DNA of 25,350 nucleotides. It comes from JBGSOV01 sp964558715 (lineage in GTDB: Bacteria > Patescibacteriota > Gracilibacteria > CAIRYL01 > GCA-016699755). The notes beneath the pieces were generated by a model. It ran no database searches, was not told where the DNA came from, and was given only the letters and a program-made list of their open reading frames with translations. Within the stretch, counting starts at the first letter, position 1. Each line of letters opens with the position of its first letter. Shown one piece after another: positions 23,282 to 25,350 of the stretch. The DNA lies in the NCBI GenBank assembly GCA_964558715.1, contig CAZLFD010000018.1, positions 1 to 25,350 on the forward strand. The letters are read 5' to 3'. The position numbers and the translations under genes are program-made.

Positions 23282-23348
23282 GGAAGCAGCAATCTCACAT
23301 AGAATAGTAATTACGGACTATTCAAAACCAATTGAGATCTCTGCTTCC
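23282..23348. other. Three-tier nested inverted repeat between convergent genes
   Basis: Three perfect inverted pairs are nested: GGAAGCAG/CTGCTTCC (23282-23289, 23341-23348), ATCTC/GAGAT (23292-23296, 23334-23338), and GAATAGT/ACTATTC (23302-23308, 23317-23323). The outer two are separated by a symmetric 2x2 internal loop. The order predicts one long RNA or DNA hairpin of 67 nt. No T-run follows, so a plain intrinsic terminator is unlikely. It may be a structured transcript end, a small RNA, or a mobile-repeat remnant. Confidence 0.5.
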
Positions 23349-23388
23349 ACTCAACATAACATCTTTGGCAGGTATGATGTACAAGGGT

Positions 23389-24474
23389 TTAAATGGTCGG
23401 CTTGGTGTTGAATCTTTCGTTATATTCCCTCCATTCTGCATCGGTTTGTGGCATGTCGTCGGCATACGGTGTCGGGCTTGGAACTGCCTTCATGTTCCCT
23501 GGTCGTGCCTGCGGATGCCAATTTTCATCTTTACCTGTCGATGTGTTACTTTCGTATGATTTGCGCTCTGCCTGTTGTAGGCGGTGTTGTCGAGTCTGCT
23601 CAAGCAGTTGCTCGACCATCCCCTGAACGCCTTCACGGATACATTCTTTTAGATCAGTCGGGTCGGTTTTGATACAAGCGTTTACGATATCACGCACGGT
23701 TATCGGATTATTATTCTTTTGCGGCTGTAAGCTGTTTGGGCGTATCTTGTCGTCGCTAGATGCAATTGATTTCAGTTCTTTTTGAGGCTTTTGTTCCAAT
23801 TGTTTTTTGCCGCCTAACTGGTCGCGATTTTTTTGTTTTCCCAAATTTTCTTTTAAACAAGTGGCGAAATAGTCTTTGCCCATTGCGCGGCATTCCTCAA
23901 AAACCTGTTTTCGATCTGTAACATTTCCCTCGATTTGCTCCTTTTTGTTTTCAATCTTCTCCATTTTCTTTTGCTTAAGCTGTGATTGTAGTTGGCGTTT
24001 TTTATGGCGGATATCATTCTTTTTTGCTTTTAAGTCGGCGATTTTATTGCGGATCTGCCAATAATCGTATGAATTTGGATCGACAGTATGGAGTTCTTCC
24101 AAATACCCTGATTCGACTACATCTATTTCTTCAATGTTGTTGTCATAGGCTTCGATTTCATCCAAATCTTGGTACTCTTCGACCTCGTCGGTAAATTCGC
24201 TATACGGATCGCCTTGTTGGTATTCACCTCCGGCGGAATGAAACCGTGGCTGATGGATATCAATTTTTTTAGCCTGATGTGGTGTAAAACTTTCTCCCTC
24301 GCCAATATTCGCACGTAAATTTTTGTTCGCAATGCCACTAGTGGCGACAATAATCGTTACCGCACTTAAGAAGCCGCCCATAAAGAGAATGGAAGCAGAG
24401 GTAATTTTTTGTTTCGTTTTGGTTCCGCAAGTACACCCAGAACTGCAATCGCATCCTTGGTTTTGTTTTTTCAT
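23389..24474 (-). CDS. Membrane-anchored cysteine-rich coiled-coil protein, unknown
   Basis: From ATG 24474 the product has 361 residues. A short N-terminal segment carries a Cys cluster CDCSSGCTCG (8-17), then basic residues, then one membrane helix (about 24-46). The rest would face outside: an acidic stretch (92-125), a Lys/Gln-rich coiled coil (about 138-188), and two matching C-x10-C segments, C195/C206 and C267/C278, each followed by L/I-K/R-E. The tail is Pro/Gln/Asn-rich and disordered. No family is recognised. The longer frame from 24534 was rejected because it runs through the promoter. The gene lies on the opposite strand between hisF and hisIE, so it interrupts the operon and is probably unrelated to histidine. 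Confidence 0.65.
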   Translation of the reverse strand: MKKQNQGCDCSSGCTCGTKTKQKITSASILFMGGFLSAVTIIVATSGIANKNLRANIGEGESFTPHQAKKIDIHQPRFHSAGGEYQQGDPYSEFTDEVEEYQDLDEIEAYDNNIEEIDVVESGYLEELHTVDPNSYDYWQIRNKIADLKAKKNDIRHKKRQLQSQLKQKKMEKIENKKEQIEGNVTDRKQVFEECRAMGKDYFATCLKENLGKQKNRDQLGGKKQLEQKPQKELKSIASSDDKIRPNSLQPQKNNNPITVRDIVNACIKTDPTDLKECIREGVQGMVEQLLEQTRQHRLQQAERKSYESNTSTGKDENWHPQARPGNMKAVPSPTPYADDMPQTDAEWREYNERFNTKPTI

Positions 24475-24499
24475 ATGTTTGTTAAATGGTTCAATATAT

Positions 24500-24529
24500 A
24501 TTATAGCATATTTTACTAAAATACAGCAA
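24500..24529 (-). promoter_or_regulatory. Promoter of the coiled-coil protein gene
   Basis: On the minus strand TTGCTG (24529-24524) and a perfect TATAAT (24505-24500) are 18 bp apart. TG one base before the -10 makes it an extended -10. Initiation near 24493 leaves a ~19-nt leader before ATG 24474. Confidence 0.65.
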
Positions 24530-24603
24530 ATCATCGAACTCGCTATACTTGACTGCTATTACCGCTTTCTTGCATGCTAAGGCATGTTATTTGCTTTTTC
24601 TGT

Positions 24604-25227
24604 ATGGGTACCAATTTCGATATAACATCACTCGATTTTTCCAAGTCCGCTGATGGTCTTATCCCCGCCATTGCACAAGATTGCCGCAGCGGGAAGATAC
24701 TTATGCTCGCTTTTGTGAATCGCGAAGCGGTTGAAAAGTCGATGGCAACCGGTTTCGCTCACTTTTACTCCCGCTCCCGAGAGAAGCTATGGAAGAAGGG
24801 GGAGGAGTCAGGAAATATTCTGAGCATTACCGGTATAGCCACTGATTGTGATGGAGACGCACTCATCTACTCTGTGGAGTCGAGCGCCCCGGCTTGCCAT
24901 ACAGGCGAACGGAGCTGCTTTTTTCGTGGGGACGAGATCGTACCAGCATTCGAAACGCTGGCGATGCTCGAGTCAACCATCAAGCAACGTCAAGTAGATA
25001 TGCCCGAAAAATCTTATGTGGCCGATCTCTTTCGGGACGGGCTCGATCGTATTGCGCAAAAAGTAGGAGAAGAGGGAGTTGAGACGGTTATTGCCGCAAA
25101 GAATAGTGACAGAGAAGAATGTCTTAATGAATCTGCTGATCTCCTCTTTCACTTGCTCATTTTGCTGCGATTTAAGGAATGCTCGCTGACTGAAGTACTC
25201 ACTGTACTAAAAGAGCGTATTCGGTAG
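24604..25227 (+). CDS. hisI: Bifunctional phosphoribosyl-AMP cyclohydrolase / phosphoribosyl-ATP pyrophosphatase
   Basis: The 207-residue fusion (HisIE) carries out steps two and three of the pathway. The cyclohydrolase half has SRSREKLWKKGEESGN, the magnesium-binding DCDGD (81-85), and zinc cysteines in PACHTGERSCF (Cys98, Cys105). The pyrophosphatase half (about 117-205) has the MazG-like helices with GEEGVETVIAAK and ESADLLFHLLILL. ATG 24604 is preferred over ATG 24574, whose extra ten residues are hydrophobic and atypical. It is cut off from hisF by 1.4 kb containing an inverted gene, so it needs its own promoter. A TTGACT at 24549-24554 and a small CATGC/GCATG palindrome lie upstream, but no clear -10 is seen. 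Confidence 0.95.
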   Translation: MGTNFDITSLDFSKSADGLIPAIAQDCRSGKILMLAFVNREAVEKSMATGFAHFYSRSREKLWKKGEESGNILSITGIATDCDGDALIYSVESSAPACHTGERSCFFRGDEIVPAFETLAMLESTIKQRQVDMPEKSYVADLFRDGLDRIAQKVGEEGVETVIAAKNSDREECLNESADLLFHLLILLRFKECSLTEVLTVLKERIR

Positions 25228-25293
25228 CAGCAAAGAATGTGATTCAGCTATGCGTGAAGCGAACTACAGGTGGACAAATATTTTGTTCAATAA

Positions 25294-25350
25294 TTACTCA
25301 ACGATCCCCACTTCAAACCCATCTGCCGGTGTCGCCCATTCAAGCTCCGG
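25294..25350 (-). CDS. C-terminal end of a protein continuing beyond the window
   Basis: The minus strand is open from the window edge to a TAA at 25296-25294, giving PELEWATPADGFEVGIVE. The composition is protein-like (Trp, Gly, acidic end) and the gene would be convergent with hisIE. Eighteen residues are too few to assign a family. Confidence 0.4.
   Translation of the reverse strand, partial: PELEWATPADGFEVGIVE

Overview
This looks like a chromosomal segment of a Candidate Phyla Radiation (Patescibacteria) bacterium, possibly Peregrinibacteria-like. The assignment is inferred from gene content: a cluster of small T4SS-pilin-like membrane proteins, an IleRS carrying an extra domain, many short secreted proteins, and start codons without Shine-Dalgarno motifs. 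UGA is used as an ordinary stop (for example in the ATGA overlaps of the his operon), which argues against the code-25 Gracilibacteria/Absconditabacteria. The assignment is about 70% sure.

Layout. 1-4012 (minus): a secreted PQQ/sorbosone-dehydrogenase-like beta-propeller protein that looks cut short or frameshifted at the window edge, and a large membrane transporter-like protein with C-terminal HEAT repeats and a near-consensus promoter. 4048-8625 (plus): a GNAT acetyltransferase, then ileS. ileS is preceded by a short isoleucine T-box riboswitch and encodes a type-2 IleRS with a complete histidine-phosphatase (PGAM-like) domain inserted near its zinc-binding region. A strong bidirectional terminator follows. 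8649-9251 (minus): a MopE-like metal-binding ectodomain fused to a pilin-like two-helix membrane tail. 9489-12149 (plus): a small conserved protein, then a tight five-gene operon of secreted two-helix T4SS-pilin-like proteins. 12302-13648: dnaB.

13693-14831: a decayed type II CRISPR-Cas remnant. Two 36-bp direct repeats differing at one base flank a roughly 770-bp cassette of three small unknown genes. Just beyond the second repeat lies the first part of a Cas9-like protein (RuvC-I and Arg-rich bridge helix), whose frame runs into array sequence and stops.

14901-25227: a histidine biosynthesis operon, headed by a TrpR/YerC-type repressor (candidate HisR): hisR-hisG-hisD-smr-HAD-HAD-hisC-hisB(N+B)-hisH-hisA-hisF. 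Almost every junction is a 4-nt stop/start overlap. An inverted gene for a cysteine-rich membrane-anchored coiled-coil protein separates hisF from hisIE. Together these genes encode all ten steps from PRPP to histidine. The order G-D-C-B-H-A-F-IE with bifunctional HisB and HisIE is the enterobacterial order, interrupted by one Smr gene and two tandem HAD hydrolase genes. The window ends in the last codons of a minus-strand gene.
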